Source of the DNA: Armillaria gallica
Taxonomy: Eukaryota; Basidiomycota; Agaricomycetes; Agaricales; Physalacriaceae
Assembly: GCA_037576215.1 (NCBI GenBank)
Contig: JBANDB010000005.1
Coordinates: 3,596,001 to 3,660,000, forward strand
DNA: 64,000 nt
Direction: 5' to 3'
Under the pieces are notes generated by a model that was given only the letters and a program-made list of their open reading frames with translations, made no database searches and was not told where the DNA came from. The translations under genes were made by a program, and so were the position numbers. The first letter of the stretch is position 1; every line of letters starts with the position of its first letter. Below are positions 44,901-56,008 of the stretch, one piece after another.

Positions 44901-45520
44901 CAAGGGTAGCGGAATTCAGACACGAAACAGATAGACTGTTTAGTTTGTGACGATCAACAAAGGTCATAGCGTACGCACCTTATCGTCTAGCCCTACATTA
45001 GACCTGCGGAAGGGTCCTGATGAGAAAGAAGAGGAGTAAAAACAGGCTCTTGGAGGACTCTCTGCGCCCAGAAATTGGCTACTGTATGACTAGATGTCAG
45101 TAAGAGTTCAGAGAGATGAGAATAGTGGACGTCAAGCTAAGGATGCTCTCCCAGCTTAACCATGTACGGACCTCTGACTCGACGGCCATCTTCGTCTCAT
45201 GTCTCTCCGCCAACAAACTGCCTCGCTCCACCTTCTACTCAAAAACTGACATGCTGACGCATCACCAAGTCCAAGCGTCATTCAGACTGACCTTGAGACG
45301 TTGAGGAGCGGTCGATGCACAATTGAGGAATCGTCGCGCCATGAAATCTGGAGTGCAAAGAGCTTCCATTTGTGTACGCATCTTCAGTCGAGTAAAGACA
45401 AGCAGACAGGGAACACTGGTGGTTGATTGAGTTCGATGGTGGTGGGAGACGGAAAGAAGAGTCTTGATCCCGATCGCGCTCCCGATCGGTCCTGGGAATT
45501 TGGCCTGCAACTCTCTTTCG
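41990..45520 (-). repeat. Repeat U, copy 7 (right palindrome arm, outer part)
   Basis: Inverted counterpart of 18.2-21.7 kb. Order: the CTGCAGATGACAGTCGCGTC intron-like block (41,992), CGTCCATGGCGCGCGG (42,373), GAGCATGCGCGCACATTC (42,522), ACACCGCTGAAACTTTCC (42,840), the CTTGCAAAGCTGCCTCGCC block (43,190), GGCCGTCGCTTCACGC (43,707), the 44,400 block, CTGCAGAAACGCGTCAGC (44,782) and the CCAAGCGTCATTCAGACTG block (45,271). Minus-strand LVSQP-type and plus-strand exon-like frames are broken here. Confidence 0.75.
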
Positions 45521-45599
45521 CGACATGCTGAACGCTACTTTACTGGTAACTTAGATTTTAGATATGTACGCAGGCCAGTAATGAAGATAATTCATAGAC

Positions 45600-48300
45600 C
45601 ATCGAGCGTCAAGCTCAAGCTCCAAGCTGTAGTACTAAGATGATACCATGAAAGGTTAGTCCAAGCTCTCGATATAATAGCCTAGGAAAGCATCGCTGCT
45701 GGATGAAACCATGATAATGCACACAGAGAAGATAATGTCCGAAGCAAATTATTCATGAAATCACCCAACTTATGTGAAGCTTCTCGCATTTTTTAGTGTG
45801 CTTCGAAGTCGAGAGTATGAATAAAGTGCTACAAGATCCCATTAAAAAAGATGGCCTTATGTCATAATTAAGAAGAGTTTACTTTCGCATCTCACACGTC
45901 ACCTCCCCATTTGCATGACTCGATGTACCAATCAGTCTTATCACACGTGTGTAAGCCGGAGGATGTAGACAACACCAGCGGCAGCAATATTGAGAACCAA
46001 GCGTACAGAAAACGCCAAAGGAGTAAAGATTATCGTGAGGTCGAGAGATCTATCCGGCCAGATGTCAGTAAGTAATCGAAAGGTAATGGGGCAAACTAAC
46101 GTGAAGCTGCGCCTCTGCTTCTTGCTCAAGCTTTTACGATGAAACGGTGAAATAGCAGGACACCCGCCGAAGCGGGAAAGGAAGTGGATTGGCGACGAGT
46201 AGAGACTCAAGAGAGCTGCTACAAGTACATACAGATGACAAAAAGTAGACATATTTAGTAGATCATATATAATATATGGGAGAGGTCGGTGGGTGAACGA
46301 AAAAAGTGTTAAATTATGAAATACGGGGCGACGACGGTGATGGATGGTGAACGACGACGGTGAACGGTGGCGATGGTGATGAACGACGTGAAGATGACTC
46401 ACCGTTACCCATCTCGATGTCATCCCGAGCCCGGCATCTACCACAACCGTGGCACCTGACTGGGAACGATATGAGAAGCCGGCGGAGGTCACCAGGATGT
46501 TAACGATGATGACGACGATGCTATGAGCCCGTGCAGAGGCCTACGAAAATGTTCCCTACCCTTGGAACCCACATTTACGCCGATCATAAGCCAAGGTTGC
46601 ATTCCCGTCCTGTTCATTCTGCACTACTTGATGTTCTCGATGTCGCAATCATCGCTGGCTTTCACGTAGAAACGGCTTTGCATTCGCAAAGACCTCTTGG
46701 CAGTAGTCAGCGGTGGATATTACAAGAGGAGAGGGAAGAGAAGATCAATAACCGACGGGCTGACTTCGATGTCCGAGTCCTTGTAGTGCTGGTGAGGGTT
46801 CACCACCTACGATATGCGAAGGAGGACAGCGATACCCATGTGAACGATTCGTGCTTCTTGAGATTGCCCATTATGAGCTGCAGGAAAAGTGATATCAGTA
46901 CAAAGTCGACAGAACGAGGATCGTGAACATACTAGGGCCGTAGCACGATGCCCAATCCTGTTCCTCCTAGGTTCTTCCCCCTAATTCCATCCTCTTAGTG
47001 GCGCATCATCTGCGCGAACCAGGCTCTAGCAGTCGTCCAAGTTGAAGCGTTGCCACTGTTGAGGTTAAAGCAGAACCATCAAGGGCTAGTTGAAAGGAAC
47101 CGAATTCAGCAGGACGGGCTCTGTGGCCGTGGACCTTTTGTTCAGGCCAGGCTCAAACATTCGTCTTGCATTGCTCTGGAAAGGAATAAGCGAGTATGAT
47201 TAGACGAGTCACAGAGCCGTCGACAAGGAGGATGATACGATCGCATCGGACCATTGGATGGTGGCTTTCGGTCAGGAGGTAGGCTGAAGGATATGAAAGA
47301 ATTTCGACAAGTGATTGCTGACCGCATCCGCTTTACACCGCCAAACTCTGCGTGTGTTCACTGTAGCACGCGAACCAGCGATACCATTCAGCAAAACCCA
47401 CAATGACCTCAACGACCGAGCCACGTCTAGATGCAGCGAATACCGTAGATAAATGCGGAAACGTCCCCTTCTCTCTACCAGACGCGAAATCAAGAGGGAG
47501 CGAGCGAGTTCATTCCTGGGAAGGGTCGAGACAGATCATCCCATCTCCGGTATTGAAACCAACTTTGGACGAATCGTAATGGCGTCTTCGTGTAGACTCG
47601 GTGGAAGATGAGCGGGGTAGAGAATGATGTTGCAACTCTAGATCCGAACCTCTGATATGCATGCAGCAATAGACGGGAAGAAATGATGGTACGGCCTGCT
47701 TGTATGCGTCATACGAAGCAGATGAAGTGGATATGTAGCGAAGTAATGAAATTTCTGAGTTGTCGATATTCCTGCTCTGGCAAGATAAGCCGTACTTTCA
47801 AGCCACCGCCAGTTAGAAGAGTACGCGTTCTCGGGTAGTGAGAATTTTGTGCATTGGGGTTTCAGGGAGTGTAGGTGAAGGTGAACTGGGAAGGAAGCAG
47901 AGAAGATGAAGAGACGGGCACGACGGAATGGCGCTGGGGGCTCCGACCACAGTGCCGACAAACAAGCTTCTTGGATTCGTTCATCACCGAAACTGCAGAT
48001 GACAGTCGCGTCAATACGAATTCGGCGTTCGATGTTCATAGCCGTGGTCCGTTGAGAAGAAAGCGACACCCTCTATGCGCTCTGCCGCGTCTTTTGCTTT
48101 CTGATTCTTGTCGCATGTAGGCCAATCAGGTCGTCACAGGAAGCCATAAACGTTCACCAGAGGGAGGCGGTGGTATGAAGACGACCGACGGCTGGTACAG
48201 TTAGTAGGAGGGCGGTCTTCCACGTCACCACCATCATCTCGGATTCCGGACACGCTCTCTCAATGCTCGGCCACTCTCTCATGCTCAACTGACATTCGGA
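45600..48300 (-). repeat. Repeat U, copy 8 (right arm, outermost)
   Basis: Inverted counterpart of 15.2-17.5 kb and of 12-14 kb in copy 1. It starts with the 3' flank block (45,690-45,870) and the GATCTATCCGG/GATAGATC block (46,045). It continues with LIMGNLKKHE-type reading near 46,860 on the minus strand, the ATCCCATCTCCGGTATTGAA block (47,537), the TGTATGCGTCATACGAAGC block (47,700) and GATGACAGTCGCGTC (47,998), ending in the ACCGACGGCTGGTACAG block (48,183). Confidence 0.7.
45941..46492 (-). CDS. Repeat-U ORF with hydrophobic C-terminus
   Basis: 183 codons are open on the minus strand. The last 40 residues (LDLTIIFTPLAFSVRLVLNI then AAAGVVYILRLTHV and stop) form one convincing transmembrane helix. 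The copies at 13,800 and 17,160 keep RSLDL and broken versions of the rest. Likely introns interrupt the stretch: GTGAGTC at about 46,401, and GTTAGTTTGCC at about 46,102 to GCCAG near 46,045, the latter matched at 13,748-13,790. The true product is therefore probably shorter than 183 residues. It may be the 3' end of the main gene of repeat U: an unrecognised membrane protein. Confidence 0.35.
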   Translation of the reverse strand: MTSAGFSYRSQSGATVVVDAGLGMTSRWVTVSHLHVVHHHRHRSPSSFTIHHRRRPVFHNLTLFSFTHRPLPYIIYDLLNMSTFCHLYVLVAALLSLYSSPIHFLSRFGGCPAISPFHRKSLSKKQRRSFTLVCPITFRLLTDIWPDRSLDLTIIFTPLAFSVRLVLNIAAAGVVYILRLTHV

Positions 48301-48335
48301 GACTGGCTCAGACACCATTGTCGCGAGATCGAGTA

Positions 48336-48525
48336 CTACGAAAAAAGAGAAAAATTGAACAGAAAAAAGGAAAGCCCGTTGTCGTCTTTCAGACAAGCGA
48401 AACGGTGTTATCGTTAAAGAGCTACGAAAAAAGACAGAAACTAAACAGAAAAAGAAAAAAAACAAAGAAGACCCGTTGTCGTTTGTTAGACAAGCGAGAC
48501 GGTGTTGGCATTACAGACGAGGAAA
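48336..48525 (+). repeat. Two-copy tandem repeat, about 90-100 bp unit
   Basis: The block CTACGAAAAAAGA...AACAGAAAAA...CCCGTTGTCGT...AGACAAGCGA(A/G)ACGGTGTT occurs at 48,336-48,421 and again at 48,422-48,525 with small changes. It is purine-rich on the plus strand. No gene. Confidence 0.8.
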
Positions 48526-48939
48526 AACACAGTGCCGTTAGAGACAAAAAGAATGGGGATCGTTAAAGAGAACATAAACGGCGTTGCGTGGCATACGGAA
48601 ACTGTGTGTGGTTCGGAATTATTCAACCTTCATAAAAGAGGATTTCGGGCGTACGCATGCGCTTAGGGATGACGAACGTTTTGCTGTGGCTGTGGCGAAA
48701 CTGCACAGTTGACTCGGAAACAGCCGGTTGAATCTAACTGATTGATTATGAAGCTTTGAATTTTTGCCTGCTTCTCCCCCATGGCCGGAGCGTCCGGTGC
48801 ATGGATGTTTGCCTCAGTAGTAGGGGGTTGGGTCTGGGCGTCGTACAAATGAGAGTGGTGATGTACATATTTAGTACTTACTTCCCCTATTATGTACGTA
48901 ATGTCTGGGACCGGCGTTCACTGTGTGGACACTGCCGTG

Positions 48940-49130
48940 TATTACTACCTACCTACCACGGCGCGTACGCCTCTCTTCTTCCCATTGCATTGATGTCGAC
49001 TCGAGGCCAGTCTGGAAGGGCCCTTGTGTATGTCTTCAGAGGAGGTGAACAGGCGAGGGTGCTGTTGTCGTAGTCCTCGATGACGGTGGGAGACGAAAGG
49101 GAAGGTGGGGAAGGTGTGATCGGACTTCGG
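48940..49130 (-). repeat. Repeat U fragment, end of right palindrome arm
   Basis: GTATGTCTTCAGAGGAGGTGAACAGGCGAGGGTGCTG (split: GTATGTCTTCAG at 49,027 and GAACAGGCGAGGGT near 49,046) and the GATGACGGTGGGAGACGAAA block (49,080) match, inverted, 15,196-15,260 and 36,505-36,590. I see no further mirror of the left arm beyond this point. Confidence 0.55.
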
Positions 49131-49239
49131 ATCCGACGACTGACAGTCGCCGTCGGACACGCCAGTTCCTCACTTGCCCATCACAGGCTACTCTGCCATT
49201 TTCATATGCTGTCATTACCCTTCTCATTGACGGTGACTA

Positions 49240-49857
49240 TTGGCTCATAGAGCGTGGTGTCAAGACCATGATCGAGTACTATGCTGCTGTATCGTTGGAT
49301 GGGCTCAGAAAAGGCTGAATCATCTACACCCAGATTTATCATGGAAGACTCAGAAATGCCCCAAGAATGGGAGAACTCGCGACCGCTGCTTCGTTGTTGA
49401 ACGCTGGGCTGGTAAGTCGTCGCATACTCCCGCCCTGAATTTGCTAAGAGAATGTGTAGCTACACAGGAAATCTGGTGTATCAAAGAACTACGACGTCGA
49501 GAATACAGACTGGACGCGATAGGTTATCAAGATCCCGTGCCCGGGGTGTACTTGATGCGAGAAAACTTCTGTGGACCCACGTTTATCGATCTACCGATTG
49601 AAAGCCTACCTCGACTGAACAGACATGGTCACGTTCAATTCGCTGGTTCGGATTTAACACCCTCCGTATCTTACAGTGACCTTTCAACTCCAACAATACT
49701 CGGATTATATCCCCATAGGCGCTTCAAAGTGAAGATTCTAAGTAGAGAGAGGGTCCGGGAGGAATGGCGACCGAGAACGTATCTCGCAGGTGGAGTGTGG
49801 AACAGGAGGGACTTTCCCGTGACGATGAGGAGGGTCACCGTAGAAGGAGGAGGGTAG
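49240..49857 (+). CDS. Hypothetical protein, unrecognised
   Basis: 205 codons are open. A 48-nt intron (GTAAGT at 49,412 to TGTAG at 49,459) would remove an in-frame piece and join CFVVERWA to ATQEIWCIKELRRREYRLDA. Other stretches are PGVYLMRENFCGPTFIDLP, PTILGLYPHRRFKVKILS and TYLAGGVWNRRDFPVTMRR. Just upstream another frame reads FSYAVITLLIDGDYWLIERG (49,198-49,260), so the gene may start earlier and contain a frameshift near 49,300. I recognise no domain. It lies between the end of the palindrome and another U fragment. A decayed gene is as likely as a live one. Confidence 0.4.
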   Translation: MAHRAWCQDHDRVLCCCIVGWAQKRLNHLHPDLSWKTQKCPKNGRTRDRCFVVERWAGKSSHTPALNLLRECVATQEIWCIKELRRREYRLDAIGYQDPVPGVYLMRENFCGPTFIDLPIESLPRLNRHGHVQFAGSDLTPSVSYSDLSTPTILGLYPHRRFKVKILSRERVREEWRPRTYLAGGVWNRRDFPVTMRRVTVEGGG

Positions 49858-49924
49858 TCGTTCCCTCTGGGAATTGTTGCCATCCACCGTGTTGTGAGTA
49901 GCTCTCCTGGCTGTACGCCGGCTC

Positions 49925-50560
49925 TTCGGTATGTATGTCCACAAAATATATCCCGTTGAATATGTATTGATACTACTTTCATTTGCAGTTTGCAATGGTC
50001 AGACGCCAATACCAAGGTCGTCAAGAAACAGAGTCCTTCAGCGACGCGAGCAGTGACTTGAAGGAGAAGTTGTTCGTTGACGACATCGGTGGAGCCCTCA
50101 GCTGCATTCCTAAAGATCCCCTCACACCAAGTCCGCTGTCGCACCACCTTCTTTTTCCGCTTCCCGTTCGTTTTCCGCTTTCATTTCATCTACATGCCGA
50201 GTATCCGAGAGGCGGTGGTCGGAAGGTCCGACTTTGGCACCATGATCACGATGGAGCAAGAGTATCTCGACATCTCTGCTACAATCTGAAAGATTACCGA
50301 AATTTCCTGTCTGACAGTCTCATCCCTTGTCCCGCTCATAAACCGGATTTTCCTCCAAGTCTACGCCAAAGACGCCGCCGCCCTTCAGATTCCTAGTTCG
50401 AACTCGATTTTGATGCCGATAATGAAGCTCTCAATCTTTAACTGAGGTCTTGGAATGGCGGACTACATCTGTCTCAACCCTTCCCCTCGCTGCTTCCTTT
50501 ATATCATCTCTAATGAAGAGGATGGGATGAAGCTGTTTTTTTTGGACAGCCCTACTCATT
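49925..50560 (+). repeat. Repeat U fragment, copy 9a
   Basis: Matches the 12.26-12.8 kb part of U: intron-like GTATGTATGTCC...TTTGCAG (49,930-49,988), the GGAGCCCTCAGCTGCATTC block (50,091) and GGACTACATCTGTCTCAACCC-type block (50,461). It is separated from copy 9b by the LINE fragment. The open stretch 49,983-50,396 is the exon-like part of U (VRRQYQ..., DDIGGALSCI). Confidence 0.55.
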
Positions 50561-50674
50561 GTGGCTCGACATGATTTGGTCGTTAAAGCCATGGTGGAAT
50601 TTGTTGAATGGCATCGTCAGCATGGGCGCTACGAAGTCTAGGGCGGACTTCAAGGGTCTGCCAGCCCTAACATC

Positions 50675-51370
50675 ATGATGAACGCCTTGTTTCTCTCGGA
50701 AGTCAACCTCTCCCATGTCAAACAGGCCGACGACATCGTCTTATTCTCAAATTCAACACAAGGTCTGCAGGCGAAGCTCAATGTCTTGTTTGATTGGTGT
50801 CGGAAGACCCCCACGACAAAACCAAAATATGGATCACGGGTCTACTGCCCTCTACTTTGCCCTCATTCACGGTTAGCGGCTATCCTCTCTGTTGTGTTTA
50901 CGAGCACAAATACGTTGGAATCACACTCTCGTCCACAGATAGGTGCTCCACTCTCTGTTTCTCTCCCATTCACTATTCTTACGGATGCTGTTAGGCAAAT
51001 ATTCAAAGAGTATTATTATATCAAAGCACCAAAAGCGCGCAAGTTCATGAACGTTTGGTTGTCGCTGAGCACTTCGTCGGTACCATCCCGGAATGTCCGT
51101 CTATATGGCCACCATGGATCCTCGTCTATCGTCCGCTTGTGATGTTGACATCGACATCGACCCTGACTCATTCGAGCGTGTGCAGAAGACATCCATTTAC
51201 CGTCTCCTGTATATCGCTAAACGATCACCTGCGGTGATACTCTTCTCAGACACAGGGGTGCAACCTGTCAAATTTTGCGGACTTACACTCGCCCTTCGGT
51301 GCAGGCAGTATACCTTCTCCTTGCCAAATGATTACTTACTCTCTTATGCCATGAATGACGTCGCTAGCTA
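50675..51370 (+). pseudogene. LINE reverse transcriptase fragment
   Basis: Three frames must be combined to read a non-LTR reverse transcriptase C-terminal part: LSHVKQADDIVLFSNSTQGL then QAKLNVLFDWC (50,709-50,803, containing the ADD catalytic triplet), LPSFTVSGYPLCCVYEHKYV then GITLSSTDR (50,850-50,945), and DPRLSSACDVDIDIDPDSFE followed by SPAVILFSDTG and LTLALRCRQYTFSLP (51,114-51,330). Neither the endonuclease nor the upstream fingers are present. It sits inside a repeat U copy, which continues on both sides. It is dead. Confidence 0.85.
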
Positions 51371-51379
51371 CTTCAGCGA

Positions 51380-52400
51380 CATGAGCAACGATTCCAAGGT
51401 TCCAAGGAGAGCTTGTTCGCTAGCAAGGCCGGCGGAGCGCTCAGCATTATTCCCTCATACCCTAGTCTTCTGTCGTCTCATCTTCCTTTCCACCTCCTCC
51501 CTGGTCTTGGCTCTCCTTTCATCTACACTGCCTAGAACACCGATGCAGAGAATGTGAACTTCTTTCCGGATTGGTTTCCAAACAGCCTTGGCTGGAACAT
51601 ACAACTTGACCATGATCCCACTGCCTCCTCAGAGCATGAATAGCTCAACAAACCTACTCTGGTCGCTAGCCACTTCAATATACATCGTACGGTGCTTACA
51701 GGCAGGCATACGTTGACGTATAGACCATCGTTTCTTCCCCTCTGCTTCAGTGTCCATACTATCGGGGAGTCGCCACAGGACTAGAGTGCATCCCTCCTTC
51801 CTCCTGCCAGCTAGAATCCTTCCTTCGAGTCTACATAAAGACATGTTGCTATTGATATCGCCAATCCGAAGTCAATTTCAATACCGGAGGTGGGATGGTG
51901 TACTACGTCTGCCTTAACCCTTCCCGAGAAATATTCAAGTAATGCCCTCGTCCTTTCTTGATTTTGCGTCTGGTAGAGAGAAGGCGCCGTCCTCAACTAC
52001 GGTATTTGCTGCACCCGACATGGCTCGGTCGCCGCAGCTACCGCGGATTCCGTTGAATGGCACTGCGAGCAGGAGTCCGCTAGCCCTGATGTTTCATAAA
52101 CCCATGCAGAGCTTGTCGGTCCAAACCACAAGAAGACGGAGACGGTCAGCACTTGCCGTGCCGCTAGTTATTGAAATTCATTTCACATCCTCCAAGGTAC
52201 CTTATCATCCATCTGGTCCAGTATGATTATATCACCCTGCGTATTCCAGCCCTACATGGGGTTGCCATTGTACCGGCTCGCTATAGACTGCACCGCACGT
52301 TGCATGTACCGTATCACCTACTACAATCTGTCCAACCTGTCACTGCTACATATTACTCTCTGCAGATTCAGATGCGATCGAAGTAGTATCACCGTGATCT
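51380..52400 (+). repeat. Repeat U fragment, copy 9b
   Basis: Resumes U behind the LINE: the GGAGAGCTTGTTCGCTAGC block (51,405), the TTGGCTGGAACATACAACTTG block (51,588), TACCGGAGGTGGGATGG (51,882; compare 12,784), the GATTTTGCGTCTGGTAGAGAG block (51,960) and GAATGGCACTGCGAGCAGG (52,056). Confidence 0.6.
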
Positions 52401-52698
52401 GATGCAGTCTGATCCTTCCTGTAATCGTACTGCCGGCGGTGAAGCGCCTTGGTTACAAGTCGTGTCCTCGCTGCCCTCCCGCCTTTGCAATTATGCGAGG
52501 CTTTCTTCTCTATCCATCCTCCCGCGTCAGACTGTACGAGATAGCGGCATGATAGATAATTGGGAGAACGAGGGCAACCTTTACATATATAAATGCCATC
52601 CTTGGAACAAGTACATGTATTAAAGAATATTCAAGAATTGTTACTTACGATAATAATCCGAGGTCAGACCCTATGTGAATCGCACCAGTCGTATACTA

Positions 52699-55600
52699 CT
52701 AGTCATCCATATCAGTCCCAGGGACTCTCCCTCCATGTTCTTCCAGAAGTTCCACTATCTCGTCGCGTCCTTGTTCCACTGCTATCTGGTATGCACTTCT
52801 TCCTTTGTAATCCTTCACCGCAATGTCAATGTCCGTGTGGTCCAGTAACATTTTGACGGACTGCACAAAACCCAGACGAGCAGCAATAACAAGGGCAGTT
52901 CTTCCCTTGCCATCTGTGCTATTCACGGCAACCCGGCCCGACTTCAAAAGCATCTCAAAGATATCATACCGGCGCCACTTAGCAGCAATATGTAAAGCGT
53001 TACTCCCGTTATCACTGGGAACATCAAGATCATCGTCTTCCCGCTCCAAGAGCATCCTCACAATGTCGCGCCTACCATACCTTGCAGCAAGCATGAGAGG
53101 GGTCCGGCCTTTGAACTGGATGGAGGTGTCGATGTCAGGTTGTGACAGCAAGAGCTTAACTATTCCAATGTGGTTACCCAATACAGCTGCTGACAGCGCT
53201 GTGGGTCCAGAGGGAGGTAGCATGTTCAATGATTCCATGCTTTTGGATTCCAGAAGCGTTTTAAAAATTTCTTCGTGACCATTCGATGCTGCGGCAATGA
53301 GAGGCGTGCAGGAAGTGGCCCAGAATCTAAGTTTTTCTATCGCTGTGGCCCGGATATATGATTCCGAGTCATTGGATCCAGTTTTGGGATATAAATCAAG
53401 ACACATGGCCTTGTCAGCCTGATTCACTTCCACGTCGTTTCGTGACAGCAACATGTTTACTATGCCAAGCTGACCTGCATGTGCTGCTATACACAATGTG
53501 TTTTCCTCCTGCAAGTCGATCCCTCCATCCACCAGTATCTTCATGACCTGTATCAGGCCATAGTGGGAAGCAAACCATGCAGGTGTGCGTGGTAAACTCG
53601 GTTTCGAGTCTGGGGGTTGCTCAAAAGATAGAGCAATTTCTGTCCGAGTCGACAAGAAAGTTAGGATCTCCTTTTCTATGGAGCCCGGTGTGCATTGTCT
53701 GGCATGGTATGTCCAATTATTCGACGAGTATCTGAGAAAAGGATAATAGTTCATCTGCTCTTCGTAAGACTTTGACGCGACGACACCAGGAAAGTCAAAA
53801 ATGTTGAATGACATGTATGTCAGGCAGGTGCAGGTGATATTCTCCTGGATGCGAGGGAAAAGTACATCATTGTGCGAAGTGAAATACTCTTGGGTGGTAT
53901 AGTCTAGCAACTTGTTCATTAGATGAAGAGATAGAAATTGAAATATTGAGTACTACTTACGCACAAAGGCGGGAGACCCTTTGCTGTCCACGACAACAAG
54001 TCCAACACAGACGCTTGTGATGACATCATAGTCAGTAATGCTATCGGGGTCGAGCTCTTTCGTTCCTGGTCTCACGGCCAATGCATACTGCAACTCCAAG
54101 GCCGTCAAAGGACGCTTCGCAAAAGCTATCCAGCCAAATATGTGATATGCAAGTTTCTTATCATGCTCGACTTTCTTGTCAACCCTGTCCAGTAAACGCC
54201 CATATGCATTTGTCATGGTATCTGGCAGCTTATTCAGCTCCGTGATAAGATCTGCACGATTCGCGCTTTGGGAGAGCAAAGTCATATGTATGCTTGCTAG
54301 GAGAAACCTACGATATTTCCGTCAGCAACTAAAAGAAGAAGAACATGGTGGAGTCCTACATGCCCTGGGCCTTTTTCAGAACCCCAGTGAGTATCTTCTC
54401 GCGCAAGTCATCACGGTCCTTGAGGTGCAGGGGAAAGCGTCCTGTAATATCGAGCTGGCTCATTATGAATTGTCGGACATCACCGTCATCTGCTCGAACA
54501 TGCAACTCCTCGTCATCCTCGAATAGCTTTCGTATTGTACTGTAATTCCGCGAAGTCACCAGGAGACGAAGATTGTCCCCTAACGACTTCAAGGCAGTAA
54601 TCAAGTACGTCCAATCCCCACAATCCCCAGGAAACTCATCCAAAGCATCCAAAACGAGGTAAACACAGGAGTATTCATTCAGCTGGATGGAAAGAAGTGT
54701 CTTAAGATCTTCAAGGGAAGGATCTGTTTGACCGTTGCGACACTCCTCATACAGGGATTCAATCGAGGAGGGGAGCTTGCACTGAGCTTGTATCAACTGT
54801 TTTAGCAGGTTACGGATTATGTTGGTCACAGTCTGGGCCACCGTGTTTCGATAGTCGCAAAAAACACATAAAACAGCCACGTTTCTCTGAGCGAGCCGTA
54901 GGCGCAAATCAGCCACGATAATAGAGGCGAGTATTGTCTTGCCAGCGCCGGCTGTGAAAAATATGAACTTCAACAAGGATACGCGAAGTATGGCATCAGA
55001 CTCACGATCGCCAGGACACCACAGAGTAGAGGACTGTGCAGATCCATCTACCCAGCTCAGAAACTTCGACGACTCAAGGAACCACAGTCCGGTATTGCCA
55101 ACACGTTGTGTCAGCTTATCGCGTTGAACGGCATTGTAGTCCCAGGAGGTGAGCCACTCTGCTACCTTGGTTGCTTTTTCATCTGCAAGATGCTCGCGGG
55201 TCAACATTTAATACGAAGAAACATTGACGATGAGCGCACCCATCTGTAGCTGCCTGGTTATGTCTGTATTCGCCAGGATTTCCCAGACCTTCCCCTTGAC
55301 ATTACTTAGTGTCTTCTGGATAGCACGAGATAACTTCCTGTACACCTAACTTCAGCCTCCAACGAGCGTGCATAAGGATCACTTACTTACAGGTTATCGT
55401 GCTGCGCAGCGATCATGAACAAGGTCTTGAAACGTTCGATCTTGCTCAAAGTCTCTGCCATGTTCTCTTTCTTCAATGTCCACTTCAGCCTCTGCGAGTA
55501 CTTCTTCCACCGAGATGAACCAGCCTTCAACCCTGCCTTGAGTCCGTCGAGTAACTTCGTAAGCTCGTTGACAGGATCGTGTAACTGCTGTAATGTCACC

Positions 55601-55758
55601 AGCCACGGATCGTCTTTAGTTGGAGACCGAGTATACATTTCTATCATGGATAGACAGGTCCCCACATCCTGTAGCTCCTTCAACAGCTTGGCACGTTCTT
55701 CGGGCGCGTTTTTGACGTCCTTGACATATTTGATGACGGTAACGGTTGTAGTTGCCAT
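52699..55758 (-). CDS. NACHT-ankyrin STAND (NLR-like) protein
   Basis: Exons 55,758-55,391, 55,337-55,240, 55,182-55,006, 54,951-54,360, 54,307-53,961 and 53,903-52,699 splice to an open frame of 928 codons (introns 52-57 nt, all GT-AG). Residues 1-130 form an N-terminal helical region (VIKYVKDVKNAPEE, FKTLFMIAAQHDNL). NTGLWFLES and LWCPGDPGAGKTILASI (Walker A, 216-220) follow, then Walker B CVYLVLDALDEF (310-321), sensor-like LRLLVTSRN (342-350) and a winged-helix-like region KLAYHIFGWIAFAKRPLTAL (about 450). YTTQEYF is at about 529. Ankyrin repeats run from about 633 to 915 (for example GRTPLMLAARYGRRDIVRML and GSNALHIAAKWRRYDIFEML). STAND proteins are ATP-driven switches in fungal incompatibility and defence; ankyrins would sense the ligand. 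The pseudogene at 2.5-5.6 kb carries about 75 extra N-terminal residues that I cannot find here, so a 5' loss or an unseen upstream exon is possible. It appears functional. Confidence 0.92.
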
Positions 55759-55959
55759 GCCATCAACAGTCTACGTTGCCCCATAATAGTTTCCCAAAAC
55801 CTTTTACATATCTTTCCAAGTTTTCATCTGCTGCGCTCCCGGATGGACTCTACCCTCTCATCCTATTTCTGGCAGGAAGCTATTGCGTTGATTCGCTAAC
55901 ATCCAAGACTTGAGTGTTCATTATCTGTCACCCTTGGGTGTCCATTTTGTACATAATTT

Positions 55960-56008
55960 CCTATAACTATAGGGGACCGAGTTATACAGAATTCCCTATA
56001 ACTATAGG
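55960..56008. promoter_or_regulatory. Paired CCTATAACTATAGG palindromes upstream of STAND gene
   Basis: The imperfect palindrome CCTATAACTATAGG occurs at 55,960-55,973 and again at 55,995-56,008, each preceded by a TT(C)-rich word. They lie 202 and 237 bp upstream of the STAND start codon. A regulatory role is only a guess from position and symmetry; a small decayed tandem repeat is the alternative. Confidence 0.4.

Noticed and set aside
52823..53278. 151-codon plus frame inside the STAND gene
   Set aside because: Antisense to ankyrin repeats; conserved periodicity on the other strand explains it.
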